Source of the DNA: K189A clade bacterium
GTDB lineage: Bacteria; Pseudomonadota; Gammaproteobacteria; Pseudomonadales; Azotimanducaceae
Direction of reading: 5' to 3'
Length of the DNA stretch: 37,867 nucleotides
Assembly (NCBI GenBank): GCA_902613475.1
Contig: CACMHG010000018.1
Location: forward strand, 1 to 37,867
Shown: in pieces, positions 8,308 through 15,890 of the stretch
Position numbering within the stretch: position 1 is the first letter of the stretch
Layout: each line of letters starts with the position of its first letter
Made by a program: the position numbers and the translations under genes
The notes under the pieces: model-generated
The model's input: only the letters and a program-made list of their open reading frames with translations
Database searches by the model: none
Told to the model about the DNA's origin: nothing

Positions 8308-8633
8308 CCGATCAACCCACCGTTCGACTTTCGGTACCCGAGCGCGCAAAAGCCGGTGAGGTGATCGAGATCAAGGTAATGATTCAACACGACATGGAGT
8401 CGGGCTACCGGCGCGGTTCCTTAGGTGAGGCCATTCCACGGGACATCATTAAGCACTTTCGCTGCAGCATGCATGGCGAAACCATTTTCGCTGCGGAGTT
8501 TCATCCTGGCGTGGCGGCGAATCCGTTGCTTAGCTTTCATATGCGCGCCCAGCGAAGCGGCATGCTGACCTTCGAGTGGATCGATCAAACTGGGGTACGG
8601 TGGAGCAAACAAGCAGAATTGGCCGTGGAGTAG
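8304..8633 (+). CDS. soxZ: SoxZ, partner of the SoxY sulfur carrier
   Basis: A 109-residue immunoglobulin-fold protein without a signal peptide, as usual for SoxZ, which is co-exported with Tat-dependent SoxY. Recognisable family blocks are AGEVIEIKVMIQHDMESGYRR, IPRDIIKHFRC and AANPLLSFHMRA. SoxYZ is the heterodimer that carries sulfur intermediates between periplasmic enzymes. The start overlaps soxY by 4 bp, and soxA begins one base after its stop, so dosage is probably matched through coupled translation. Nothing in it looks unusual, in contrast to the partner's arm. Confidence 0.92.
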   Translation: MTDQPTVRLSVPERAKAGEVIEIKVMIQHDMESGYRRGSLGEAIPRDIIKHFRCSMHGETIFAAEFHPGVAANPLLSFHMRAQRSGMLTFEWIDQTGVRWSKQAELAVE

Positions 8634-8634
8634 G

Positions 8635-9435
8635 ATGGTGGGGTATCGGCTAACCCTAGGGTTGATGCTCGCCTCTGCACTTATGCTGGTTCATGCCCAG
8701 ACTCCCGGCATGGCTCAGGTGATGCAGATCTCTGAATCTCCCATGGATAAGCCGCTATCGGGCTTTCACTTTCTTACCCCAGAGACCCGGGCGATGCAGC
8801 AGGATGACTTTGCCAACCCGGGATACCTTTGGGTAGCGGCGGGCGCAGAGGCTTTTCAACAAAATGTTGGCGCAGGATCCTGCGCAAGCTGTCACGACAC
8901 CAAGGCCATGGTCGGTGTCGCAACCCGGTACCCCAAATTCGATGAAAGCGCCCAAACGTTGATCAATCTTGAGGGCCAAATAAACCAATGCCGAACGAAG
9001 CGCCAACAGCTGCCCGCCCTTGCCTTAGAAAGCCAAGGGATGCTTGCCCTCAGCAGCTTCATCACGCAGCAGTCACAGGGTATGCCCACTAGCGTGTCCA
9101 TTCACGGCCCAGCAGCGCCTTGGCTAGAACGAGGCAAGGCTTACTTCTTTCAGCGGCGCGGTCAGCTCAACTTGGCGTGTCATCAATGCCACGATGAATC
9201 CTGGGGCAAAATGCTGCGCGGCGATCAGGTCAGCCAAGGTCAGCCCAATGGCTTTCCTGCCTACCGACTGGAGTGGCAGAGCCTGGGTTCCCTGCACCGA
9301 CGATTGCAGGATTGTGAGAGTGGTGTGCGTGCGCAGACGCAAGAGCTGGGTTCCGACGCTTATCTTGCCTTAGAGCTTTACTTGGTCTGGCGATCACAAG
9401 GACTGGCCTTGGAGTCACCAGCCGTGCGTCGATAG
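8635..9435 (+). CDS. soxA: SoxA, diheme cytochrome c of SoxAX
   Basis: A 266-residue exported cytochrome: signal peptide (residues about 1-22, ending VHAQ), first heme site C83-A-S-C-H, second heme site C182-H-Q-C-H. The catalytic-site cysteine follows in LQDCESGVRAQ (C227), which matches the family's C-x-x-x-x-R pattern for the Cys-persulfide heme ligand. SoxAX forms the bond between a thiosulfate-like substrate and SoxY. All active-site landmarks are present, so the enzyme looks functional. It ends the operon; the next gene in the usual Sox order, soxB, is absent and is replaced after 161 bp by an unrelated catabolic set. Confidence 0.92.
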   Translation: MVGYRLTLGLMLASALMLVHAQTPGMAQVMQISESPMDKPLSGFHFLTPETRAMQQDDFANPGYLWVAAGAEAFQQNVGAGSCASCHDTKAMVGVATRYPKFDESAQTLINLEGQINQCRTKRQQLPALALESQGMLALSSFITQQSQGMPTSVSIHGPAAPWLERGKAYFFQRRGQLNLACHQCHDESWGKMLRGDQVSQGQPNGFPAYRLEWQSLGSLHRRLQDCESGVRAQTQELGSDAYLALELYLVWRSQGLALESPAVRR

Positions 9436-9529
9436 TTCGCAGTACCAAGAAATCGGCGCAATGGGATCGCTGTTCCTAAACCCACAGACAGGCTAGACAG
9501 CCTAAGAGAGGGAGCACACTGCTTTGAAT

Positions 9530-9569
9530 CTGGGTGCCTTGGAGCGCGATATCACGTTAAGGTACCCAG
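9530..9569 (+). promoter_or_regulatory. Hairpin in the leader of the DUF1330-like gene
   Basis: An 11-bp stem (9530-9540 with 9559-9569; ten Watson-Crick pairs and one G-U) closes an 18-nt loop, 27 nt before the next ATG. No T-run follows, so it is a poor intrinsic terminator. It may be a leader structure or a dyad for a regulator in the 161-bp gap after soxA. A second small stem (AGGCT-agac-AGCCT, 9490-9503) lies just upstream and could mark the end of the sox transcript. Confidence 0.3.
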
Positions 9570-9596
9570 GGCAGAGGAAGAAAAATAGGGGGATCT

Positions 9597-10055
9597 ATGC
9601 AGAGTTATCACACGCCGAGCGAGGAACAGGCAGCCAAACTGATGCAGGGCGATCCCGACGCGCCGCTTGCTGCGTTGAATCTGTTTTGGTTTAACGAGCG
9701 CGCGCAATACCAACCCGACGACCCTGAATATGGTACCCCGGCGGCAGAAGTGTCTGGCCTAGAAGCCTACGCGGCCTATGCCGCAGAGGCTGGGGAAAAA
9801 ATCTCGGCCTTGGGTGGCCATGTGGCCTTTAGCGTCGCCGTGGATCAGGTGATGATCGGGCCGGATAACCTTAATTGCGACACCGCAGCAATAATGGTCT
9901 TTCCCACGCGTCGCGCCTTTATGCAAATGATGACCGCGCCAGAATTTCAGGCATCTTCTAGGCATCGCAAGGCTGCCCTGGCTAATCACGTCATGCTGCA
10001 CTTAGACGGCACACCCTTCGTAACAACGTCAGAAGAGGCAGCCCAAGATGACTGA
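9597..10055 (+). CDS. DUF1330-like protein
   Basis: A 152-residue soluble protein with the look of the DUF1330 group (dimeric alpha-beta barrel, ferredoxin-like fold): a substrate-like opening (LAALNLFWFNERAQY), a GLEAYAAYAAEA helix, and FPTRRAFMQMMTAPEFQASSRHRKAAL, which resembles the family's F-x-s-x-e-A...s-p-e-Y-q. Function within the family is unknown; members often lie beside catabolic genes. Its last 8 bp overlap the crotonase gene, so the two are probably made together. A GGGG tract about 8 nt before ATG is the likely ribosome site. Confidence 0.6.
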   Translation: MQSYHTPSEEQAAKLMQGDPDAPLAALNLFWFNERAQYQPDDPEYGTPAAEVSGLEAYAAYAAEAGEKISALGGHVAFSVAVDQVMIGPDNLNCDTAAIMVFPTRRAFMQMMTAPEFQASSRHRKAALANHVMLHLDGTPFVTTSEEAAQDD

Positions 10056-10791
10056 TCTAGTAATACGCCAAGACATCGACGGCATTGCGCTGTTGACGCT
10101 TAACCGACCCGACAAACTCAATGCGCTAAATGTCGCGCTGTTTAATGAGCTTCACGCCCACGCCGAAAACATTGCCCGCCAGCCTGACGAAATTGGCTGT
10201 GTGGTGATTAAGGGAGCGGGTCGGTGTTTCGCTGCGGGTCACGATCTTGGCGATATCGCAGCCGGCGAAAAGCTGCCCCGGCCTAACTTTCAAGCCAAGG
10301 TCATCGAAGTCCTCACCCAGTTACCGCAGCCGGTGATCAGTGCGGTGCATGGTCATTGCTATACCGGTGCGCTGGAGTTGGCGCTGGCTGGGGACCTGAT
10401 TGTGGCGAGTGCGAACGCGAAGTTTGCCGACACGCACGGTAAGTGGGCATTGCAGCCTGTGTGGGGAATCAGCCAGCGCCTGCCGCGCAAAATCGGCAAT
10501 GCCAAGGCCACAGAAATGATGCTTACCGCGCGCACCTATACGGCGGCTCAGGCCCTAGATATGGGATTGGTGGTGCAGGTATTCGACGACGACGCCTTCG
10601 AAGCCGAGGTTGTCGCCTATTGCCGAGAGATGCTGAAAAACTCCTGGCACTCCTTGCGTGGGTACAAGGCCCTACTGAGCGGTACCGATGGCATGAGCCT
10701 GACCGAGGGCTTGGCCTTTGAGGTAGACAACGGTGCAGGGACCGGCCCTGATATGGCGGAACGCATCGCAGGCTTTGGTAAGAAAAACTAA
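10048..10791 (+). CDS. Enoyl-CoA hydratase/isomerase family (crotonase) protein
   Basis: A 247-residue crotonase. The CoA-binding and oxyanion-hole blocks are clear: RPDKLNALN, GAGRCFAAGHDL (first oxyanion NH) and HGHCYTGALELALAGDL (second oxyanion NH). E110 in GALEL matches one catalytic Glu of enoyl-CoA hydratase. The second Glu, normally in FGQPE, is replaced: the segment reads FADTHGK, with His at 130. True hydration needs both Glu, so it may instead be an isomerase, hydrolase or C-C lyase of the same fold. Setting between a DUF1330-like protein, an MFS carrier and a CoA-transferase suggests breakdown of a CoA-activated acid. Confidence 0.9.
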   Translation: MTDLVIRQDIDGIALLTLNRPDKLNALNVALFNELHAHAENIARQPDEIGCVVIKGAGRCFAAGHDLGDIAAGEKLPRPNFQAKVIEVLTQLPQPVISAVHGHCYTGALELALAGDLIVASANAKFADTHGKWALQPVWGISQRLPRKIGNAKATEMMLTARTYTAAQALDMGLVVQVFDDDAFEAEVVAYCREMLKNSWHSLRGYKALLSGTDGMSLTEGLAFEVDNGAGTGPDMAERIAGFGKKN

Positions 10792-10800
10792 GGCCCTCGC

Positions 10801-10822
10801 TCGGGTACGACCACGCACCCGA
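10801..10822. repeat. Small inverted repeat between crotonase and MFS genes
   Basis: TCGGGT (10801-10806) and ACCCGA (10817-10822) form a 6-bp GC-rich stem with a 10-nt loop in the 60-bp gap after the crotonase. No T-run follows. It could slow RNA decay or polymerase, but the same operon probably continues into the carrier gene. Confidence 0.25.
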
Positions 10823-10851
10823 CCACCTGATTCACCAAGGCACCTACTTAT

Positions 10852-12084
10852 ATGACTGACCCGCAACGGTTGGCTGATACCAAACCCTTTAGGGTAAACG
10901 GCTGGATCGTCGTGTTGCTGATCTGCGTGTCTGCATCTGTCGGACACGCTTTTGGTCGTTTCAGTTACGGTGTCTTGTTGCCTGCCGTGCGCGACGATTT
11001 GGGTATTAGTAATACCCTGGCTGGCTTCATCGGCGGGGCCAACGTAGGAGCTTACCTGATCGGCACCTTGTGTGTGTCCTGGCTTGCCGGTCGCTATCGA
11101 CTGCTCGGCATCATGCGGGTTGGAATGGTGCTCGCCGTGTTGGGGCTCTGTGGCGCCAGCTTTAGCACGTCTGCCGAGATGCTGGGTTTGTCGCTGTGCA
11201 TCACAGGTGTCGGCGGTGCGCTGCTGTGGATTCCCGCGCCGGTAATTGCGGCTGATGCCATACCCGCCAATAAACGGCCGCTCGCAGTGGGTCTGATGGG
11301 CTCGGGGATTGGCTTTGGAATCTTGTTCGTCAGTACCGTTAGCGGCAGATTGCGCGATTCCATGGGTGATGCCGCCTGGGCCCAGGCATATCAAGTGCAG
11401 TTTTACATCGGCGTCGCGGTCATGGTTTTTGTACTGTTGCTGGTGCGGCATCAGCAGGCCAAGCCCGCTGGCGGTGGTGGCCTAGGCGGCTTTTCAGCCC
11501 TTCAGCGTATGCGTGGCTGGTTTCCGCTAACCTTGGCCTATGGCTGCTTTGGTTTTATGTACCTACTGTTCCTGGGGTTTCTTACCACTCGGCTTGAGGA
11601 CGACAGTGGCTGGACCTCAGTAGACGCTTCCATGGCATTTTCGATTATGGGTGTGGCCATGATTTTTGGCGGGCCGCTGCTGACGACGTTAGCCCAGCGT
11701 TTTGGGGTGCGCTTTATGCTATCTCTGGCTTTCGGGCTATGGCCTGTGTTTACGGTCATCGTGCTGAGTGGGATTGCCTTACCGGTATGGTTCGGCTGTA
11801 TGGGTATCGGTTTTTTGTTTAGCTCGCTGCCCAGTCTGATCACGCTATATGTCGTAGAAAATACGACCGCCGAAGATTACGGCGCAAGCTTTGCTGCAGC
11901 GACATTGGTGTTTGGCGTTGCCCAGACCATTTCACCACCCATCGGCGGATGGATCGCGGACATGAGCGGTTCCTTCACACTGGTTTTTCTGCTGTCTGCG
12001 GTAACCAGCTTGGTCGGTCTTGCGGCAGTCCTGCGTTTACCGCGTACAACTGGGCTCTTGAAGGCAGAGCAAGATTCAAAATAA
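10852..12084 (+). CDS. MFS transporter (YbfB/CynX-like 12-TM carrier)
   Basis: A 410-residue polytopic membrane protein with about 12 hydrophobic segments in two halves and a short basic central loop (around HQQAKPAGGG). The first segment has HAFGRFSYGVLLPAVRDDLG, a pattern common in MFS carriers of the YbfB or monocarboxylate type. It probably moves an organic acid or related solute across the inner membrane. It sits between a crotonase and a CoA-transferase on the same strand, so the simplest reading is uptake of the acid that the flanking enzymes activate and degrade. Substrate cannot be told from sequence. Confidence 0.85.
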   Translation: MTDPQRLADTKPFRVNGWIVVLLICVSASVGHAFGRFSYGVLLPAVRDDLGISNTLAGFIGGANVGAYLIGTLCVSWLAGRYRLLGIMRVGMVLAVLGLCGASFSTSAEMLGLSLCITGVGGALLWIPAPVIAADAIPANKRPLAVGLMGSGIGFGILFVSTVSGRLRDSMGDAAWAQAYQVQFYIGVAVMVFVLLLVRHQQAKPAGGGGLGGFSALQRMRGWFPLTLAYGCFGFMYLLFLGFLTTRLEDDSGWTSVDASMAFSIMGVAMIFGGPLLTTLAQRFGVRFMLSLAFGLWPVFTVIVLSGIALPVWFGCMGIGFLFSSLPSLITLYVVENTTAEDYGASFAAATLVFGVAQTISPPIGGWIADMSGSFTLVFLLSAVTSLVGLAAVLRLPRTTGLLKAEQDSK

Positions 12085-12121
12085 TAGAGTAGGTAGAAAG
12101 CAAACTGTTCTTGGGGGAGCA

Positions 12122-13297
12122 ATGAAACCATTAGAAGGCATTACGATACTTGAGTTTTCAACCATGATTACGGCGTCCTTTGCCGCCATGATGATGGCGG
12201 AGCAAGGGGCCACGGTGATCAAGGTGGAGCCGATGAATGTGGGCGATCCCATGCGCTATATCGGCGCAAATAAGGGTGGTATCTCATCGCTTTTTGCCAA
12301 CTGCAACCGCGGCAAGCGGTCAATTCGAGTCAATCTCAAAGAAGCTGAAGGTCAGCAGCTCATACGCGAGCTGATCCCCAAGGTTGATATTTTTATTCAT
12401 AATTTTCGTCCGGGTGTGATGGATAAGCTGAATCTTGGTAGCGATGCCCTGCGGGCTTTGAATCCGCGTTTGATCTACACCGCGATTTCGGGCTTCGGCA
12501 AGGAAGGCCCCCTGGGCAATGCTCCAGCCTATGACCCAATTATTCAGGCTCAAGCAGGCCTAACCGCTACTCAGGGCAAGGAAGCCCCGGCGTTCTTCCG
12601 TACCTTGATTTGCGACAAAATTACCGCCTATACGGCCTGTCAGGCTGTGACCTGTGCGCTCTATGTGCGGGAGCGAACGGGTGCCGGTCAGCATATCGAC
12701 CTGTCCATGCTCGACTCTGGTTTGTTCTTCGTGTTCCCCGACGGCTTTCAGAACCACACGCTGTTAGATGCCGATCATGAGCGCGGGCCGTTGTTGATCG
12801 ATTTGCTCTATGAATTGACCCTGACCAAGGACGGCGCAGTCACCATCTCTGCGGGCAACGAAGAAATGCAGATGCGCTCCCTCATCGCCATTGGTATGGA
12901 GCACCTATTGGCCGATGAGCGATTCAACAGTTTTGACAAGCTGGTAGCCAATATGGAGGCCTTCAAAGCCGAAGTTGCCGACGCCTACCTGCAGTTCACC
13001 ACAGATGAGGTCATGACCAAAATGCAGGAAGCCGATGTGCCCTGCGCGCGCTGTCTGGATAAGGATGAAGTGCTGGCCCAGGAACAGCTGGCTGCCAATG
13101 ACTCGGTGGAAATCATGAGCCATCCGATCATGGGTGAAATGCGTGTCGTGAAGTCTCCAGCGCGCTTTGGCGGCGAGCGGTTAACGCCGTCGCGACCAAG
13201 CCCCGATCATGGCGAACATACCCATGAGGTGCTCGCAGACTTCGCGATTGATAATGAGCGTATTGTCGCCTTGGCAGAGCAGGGTATCGTTGCTTGA
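12122..13297 (+). CDS. CaiB/BaiF (family III) CoA-transferase
   Basis: A 391-residue family III CoA-transferase, which moves CoA between acids through an Asp-linked intermediate. The N-terminal LEGITILEFSTMITASFAAMMMAEQGA, the FRPGVMDKLNLG block and ISGFGKEGPL are family hallmarks. The catalytic Asp is D138 in APAYDPIIQAQAGL. Later blocks (GAGQHIDLSMLDS, DVPCARCLDKDEVLA) are normal. GGGGGAGC about 6 nt before ATG is a strong ribosome site. It closes the catabolic set begun at 9597 and would supply the CoA thioester to the crotonase. It converges on a minus-strand MFS gene 12 bp later. Confidence 0.93.
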   Translation: MKPLEGITILEFSTMITASFAAMMMAEQGATVIKVEPMNVGDPMRYIGANKGGISSLFANCNRGKRSIRVNLKEAEGQQLIRELIPKVDIFIHNFRPGVMDKLNLGSDALRALNPRLIYTAISGFGKEGPLGNAPAYDPIIQAQAGLTATQGKEAPAFFRTLICDKITAYTACQAVTCALYVRERTGAGQHIDLSMLDSGLFFVFPDGFQNHTLLDADHERGPLLIDLLYELTLTKDGAVTISAGNEEMQMRSLIAIGMEHLLADERFNSFDKLVANMEAFKAEVADAYLQFTTDEVMTKMQEADVPCARCLDKDEVLAQEQLAANDSVEIMSHPIMGEMRVVKSPARFGGERLTPSRPSPDHGEHTHEVLADFAIDNERIVALAEQGIVA

Positions 13298-13309
13298 GGC
13301 GGTGCGTGC

Positions 13310-14521
13310 TTAGCGCTCTCGAAGCCATGCCATGGCCACCGCCACCGGTATCAGCAAAATGATCAGCGCCACCAGAGCGTAGTCGTAGCTGCCGAATAGA
13401 TCGTAGACCCAGCCCGCGATGATCGGGCTCATGGCGCCCGCCATGATGGTCAGCATGCCAAAACCCATAACCCGCCCAAAGGCGGCGACTCCGAAGCGGT
13501 AGCTGTACATCAGTCCCATGAGAGGCAGGATGCCGCCTCCTGAGATACCTGCAGCGACGATGGCGACGGTGAGTGTTGTCAGGGAGTCAGCGATCATGAC
13601 CAAACCAAGGGCGACCACGGTGGCTGCATTAGCTACCCAATAGAGCTTGCGATGATCGATGCGGTCGCTCATCAAGCCAAAGAATAGTTTGCCGGCGATC
13701 ATGGATGCAGAGGTGAGAGCGATCAGATTGCCGGTAACGCTGTCGGCTAGTCCGATGTCTCGAACGATAATGCCCAGATTAAATTGCAGGGTCCCAAATG
13801 CCATGCTCAAAGGGGCTAACCCGCAGAATGGAATCCAGAAAAGCGACGTGGTTAGTATCTCCTTAGTTGTCCACTGGCGCTGATCGGCAGCGCTGGTATC
13901 GCTGTGCGCGCGCTGCTGGGGTGGTGAACGACGCAGCACCAATGCCGTCATCGGCAGGACAACGACGATGGCCAAGATCATCAGGTGGTTTAGCGTTTCC
14001 CGCCAGCCTACTTCCAGTAGCCAAGCCGAGACCAGAATGGGCAGGATAATACCGCCGACATTGCTGCCAACTGCTGAGATACCAAGTGCCAGTCCGCGCC
14101 CGTCGTCGAACCATCGACTCACCAACGTTTGTGCCGCCAGTGTGCCCATGAGGGTCATGGTTACGGGCAGCAAAGCCCCGTAAATCAACCAAAGCTGCCA
14201 AAGGGCGGTGGCCTGCTGAGCCAGAACCAGGCCCAAGGCCATGCAGGCGAGACCTGTGAGAATAAGCCAGTGAGTTGGGTAGGTATCAAGGGCTCGGCCC
14301 GCCAAGGGGCCCATCAGGCCTGCGCCAATTTGCAGCAGCGCGATAGTCAGCATGAGGTCGCGCCTGCTGGAACCAAATTCTTCTAGCCACGGCAGGGTAA
14401 ATAAAGCGAAGCAATAAATGACGGTGCCAACGCTAATGGCCTGCAGCAGCAAGCCATACAGCACCACGATCCAGCGATAGTACTGGTCCGGTATAAAGGG
14501 TCGCTGGGATATTTGATTCAT
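13310..14521 (-). CDS. MFS transporter (oxalate/formate-type carrier)
   Basis: A 403-residue, roughly 12-TM carrier. The opening (RWIVVLYGLLLQAISVGTVIYCFALF, then LPWLEEFGSSRRDLM) and GPLAGRALDTYPTHW (the MFS loop 2-3 motif with a basic Arg) resemble the oxalate/formate antiporter and monocarboxylate branch. It is read away from the M20-deiodinase operon, with a 202-bp shared upstream region, and towards the CoA-transferase. It is unlike the plus-strand MFS of this window in sequence, so the two are not a recent duplication. It may feed either neighbouring pathway. Confidence 0.85.
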   Translation of the reverse strand: MNQISQRPFIPDQYYRWIVVLYGLLLQAISVGTVIYCFALFTLPWLEEFGSSRRDLMLTIALLQIGAGLMGPLAGRALDTYPTHWLILTGLACMALGLVLAQQATALWQLWLIYGALLPVTMTLMGTLAAQTLVSRWFDDGRGLALGISAVGSNVGGIILPILVSAWLLEVGWRETLNHLMILAIVVVLPMTALVLRRSPPQQRAHSDTSAADQRQWTTKEILTTSLFWIPFCGLAPLSMAFGTLQFNLGIIVRDIGLADSVTGNLIALTSASMIAGKLFFGLMSDRIDHRKLYWVANAATVVALGLVMIADSLTTLTVAIVAAGISGGGILPLMGLMYSYRFGVAAFGRVMGFGMLTIMAGAMSPIIAGWVYDLFGSYDYALVALIILLIPVAVAMAWLRER

Positions 14522-14647
14522 GGATGATGCCGAAGTTGATCTGGGTTACTGACTTGCAAATGACGTAATCCGACAGTTTACGCTGGCTGTATAGGGAAAG
14601 CCTGATTTCGAGCGTTACGCTAAAGAATACCTGGCATCACAATTTGA

Positions 14648-14678
14648 TTGGCTGGCCGTAACGCGACTCAATTATGAT
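14648..14678 (+). promoter_or_regulatory. Possible promoter for the M20-deiodinase operon
   Basis: TTGGCT (14648-14653) and TATGAT (14673-14678) form a -35/-10 like pair 19 bp apart, 46 bp before the M20 start. The -10 is good and the -35 moderate, with a spacer 2 bp long of ideal. The rest of the 202-bp divergent gap (14522-14723) shows no clear operator. Confidence 0.35.
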
Positions 14679-14723
14679 AAAACGGTGTGAACGCGAGATT
14701 GTTGAGCTGCAAAGGGGAGTGCG

Positions 14724-15890
14724 ATGGAGTTGGTTCCAGAGATCGAAAACATGCAGACGGAGTTTGCGAGTTGGCGCAGAGATATTCACGCCCACCCTGA
14801 GCTTGGCTTTGAAGAGCGGCGAACGGCAGATTTTGTTGCCGCTAAACTCGAATCCTTTGGTGTACAGGTACATCGGGGAATCGGTAAAACCGGCATTGTG
14901 GGCGTATTGCGCGAGGGCAACGAAACCCGTTCTATTGGCCTGCGCGCAGATATGGACGCATTGCCCATACATGAGCAAAACTCCTTTGCGCACCGCTCAA
15001 CCCATCAGGGCACCATGCATGCCTGCGGTCATGACGGCCATACCGTGATGCTGCTTGCCGCAGCAAAGTACTTGGCCGATACGCGAAAGTTTCGTGGTCA
15101 GGTGAACTTTATTTTCCAGCCGGCTGAAGAGGGCCTAGGCGGCGCTCGAGCCATGATCGAAGACGGCCTGTTTGAAGAGTTTCCCTGTGACCGCATCTAC
15201 GCCATGCACAATGGTCCGGGTCTGCCGGTGGGCAAATTCGCCGCAGTGCCTGGGGTACGCACGGCGGCCGGTGCCTTTTTTGATATTGATATTCAAGGCA
15301 AGGGTGGTCACGGTGCCTATCCACACTTGGCCATCGATCCGATTCCCATAGCCGCTCAGCTAGTCAACGCACTGCAAACCGTTGTCTCACGCTCCACCTC
15401 GCCCAATGATAGCGTGGTGTTTTCCATTACCAAAATACATGCCGGAGACGCGTACAACGTCATACCAGATAGCGCACGACTCTCTGGCACCGTGCGAACA
15501 TTTTCCATGGACAAGATACGCCAGATCGAGGCCCAGGTTCAGGACTTGGCACAAAGCACCGCCGCGGCCTTTGGTGCCTCGGCTGCGCTTGATTTCAAGG
15601 TGCCATTTCATCCGGTGGTGAATGATGAAGCGACGACAGCTTTTGCCGGTGATGTCTGTGCGTCAATTGCCGGTGATGGCAATGTTCTTCGCACTGGTGC
15701 GCCCGGCACAGGCTCTGAAGATTTTTCCTTTATGGCAGAGCAGGTGCCTGGCTGCTATCTAATCATCGGCAATGGCGAGGACAGCAATGCCCTGCACAAT
15801 CCCGGCTACGATTTTAATGACGATGCCATTGTTTATGGCGGGAGCTTTTTTGCCCGAGTAACGGAGCAAGAGTTGGTAGGTGTCCGGTGA
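14724..15890 (+). CDS. M20 family metal-dependent amidohydrolase (hippurate hydrolase/IAA-amino acid hydrolase type)
   Basis: A 388-residue M20D peptidase-like hydrolase that cleaves N-acyl or N-aroyl amino acids. The metal site is clear: ACGHDGHT (C101, H103, H106), then QPAEEGLGGA with the catalytic and bridging Glu, and a C-terminal GSEDFSFM with the last ligand. The lid and dimerisation domain lies between (KGGHGAYPH). No signal peptide is seen, so it is cytoplasmic. AAGGGGAG precedes the ATG at good spacing. Its stop overlaps the deiodinase-like gene (GTGA), which suggests it releases an amino acid, perhaps a modified tyrosine, for that enzyme (inference). Confidence 0.92.
   Translation: MELVPEIENMQTEFASWRRDIHAHPELGFEERRTADFVAAKLESFGVQVHRGIGKTGIVGVLREGNETRSIGLRADMDALPIHEQNSFAHRSTHQGTMHACGHDGHTVMLLAAAKYLADTRKFRGQVNFIFQPAEEGLGGARAMIEDGLFEEFPCDRIYAMHNGPGLPVGKFAAVPGVRTAAGAFFDIDIQGKGGHGAYPHLAIDPIPIAAQLVNALQTVVSRSTSPNDSVVFSITKIHAGDAYNVIPDSARLSGTVRTFSMDKIRQIEAQVQDLAQSTAAAFGASAALDFKVPFHPVVNDEATTAFAGDVCASIAGDGNVLRTGAPGTGSEDFSFMAEQVPGCYLIIGNGEDSNALHNPGYDFNDDAIVYGGSFFARVTEQELVGVR

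Noticed and set aside
10672..11451. A 259-codon open frame on the minus strand across the end of the crotonase and the MFS gene
   Set aside because: It is antisense to two well-supported genes, is rich in Gln, His and Arg without any motif, and spans a gene boundary. It is a shadow of GC-rich coding DNA.
10852..14521. The two MFS carriers as a duplicated pair
   Set aside because: They share only fold-level features; N-terminal and loop motifs differ and they lie on opposite strands.
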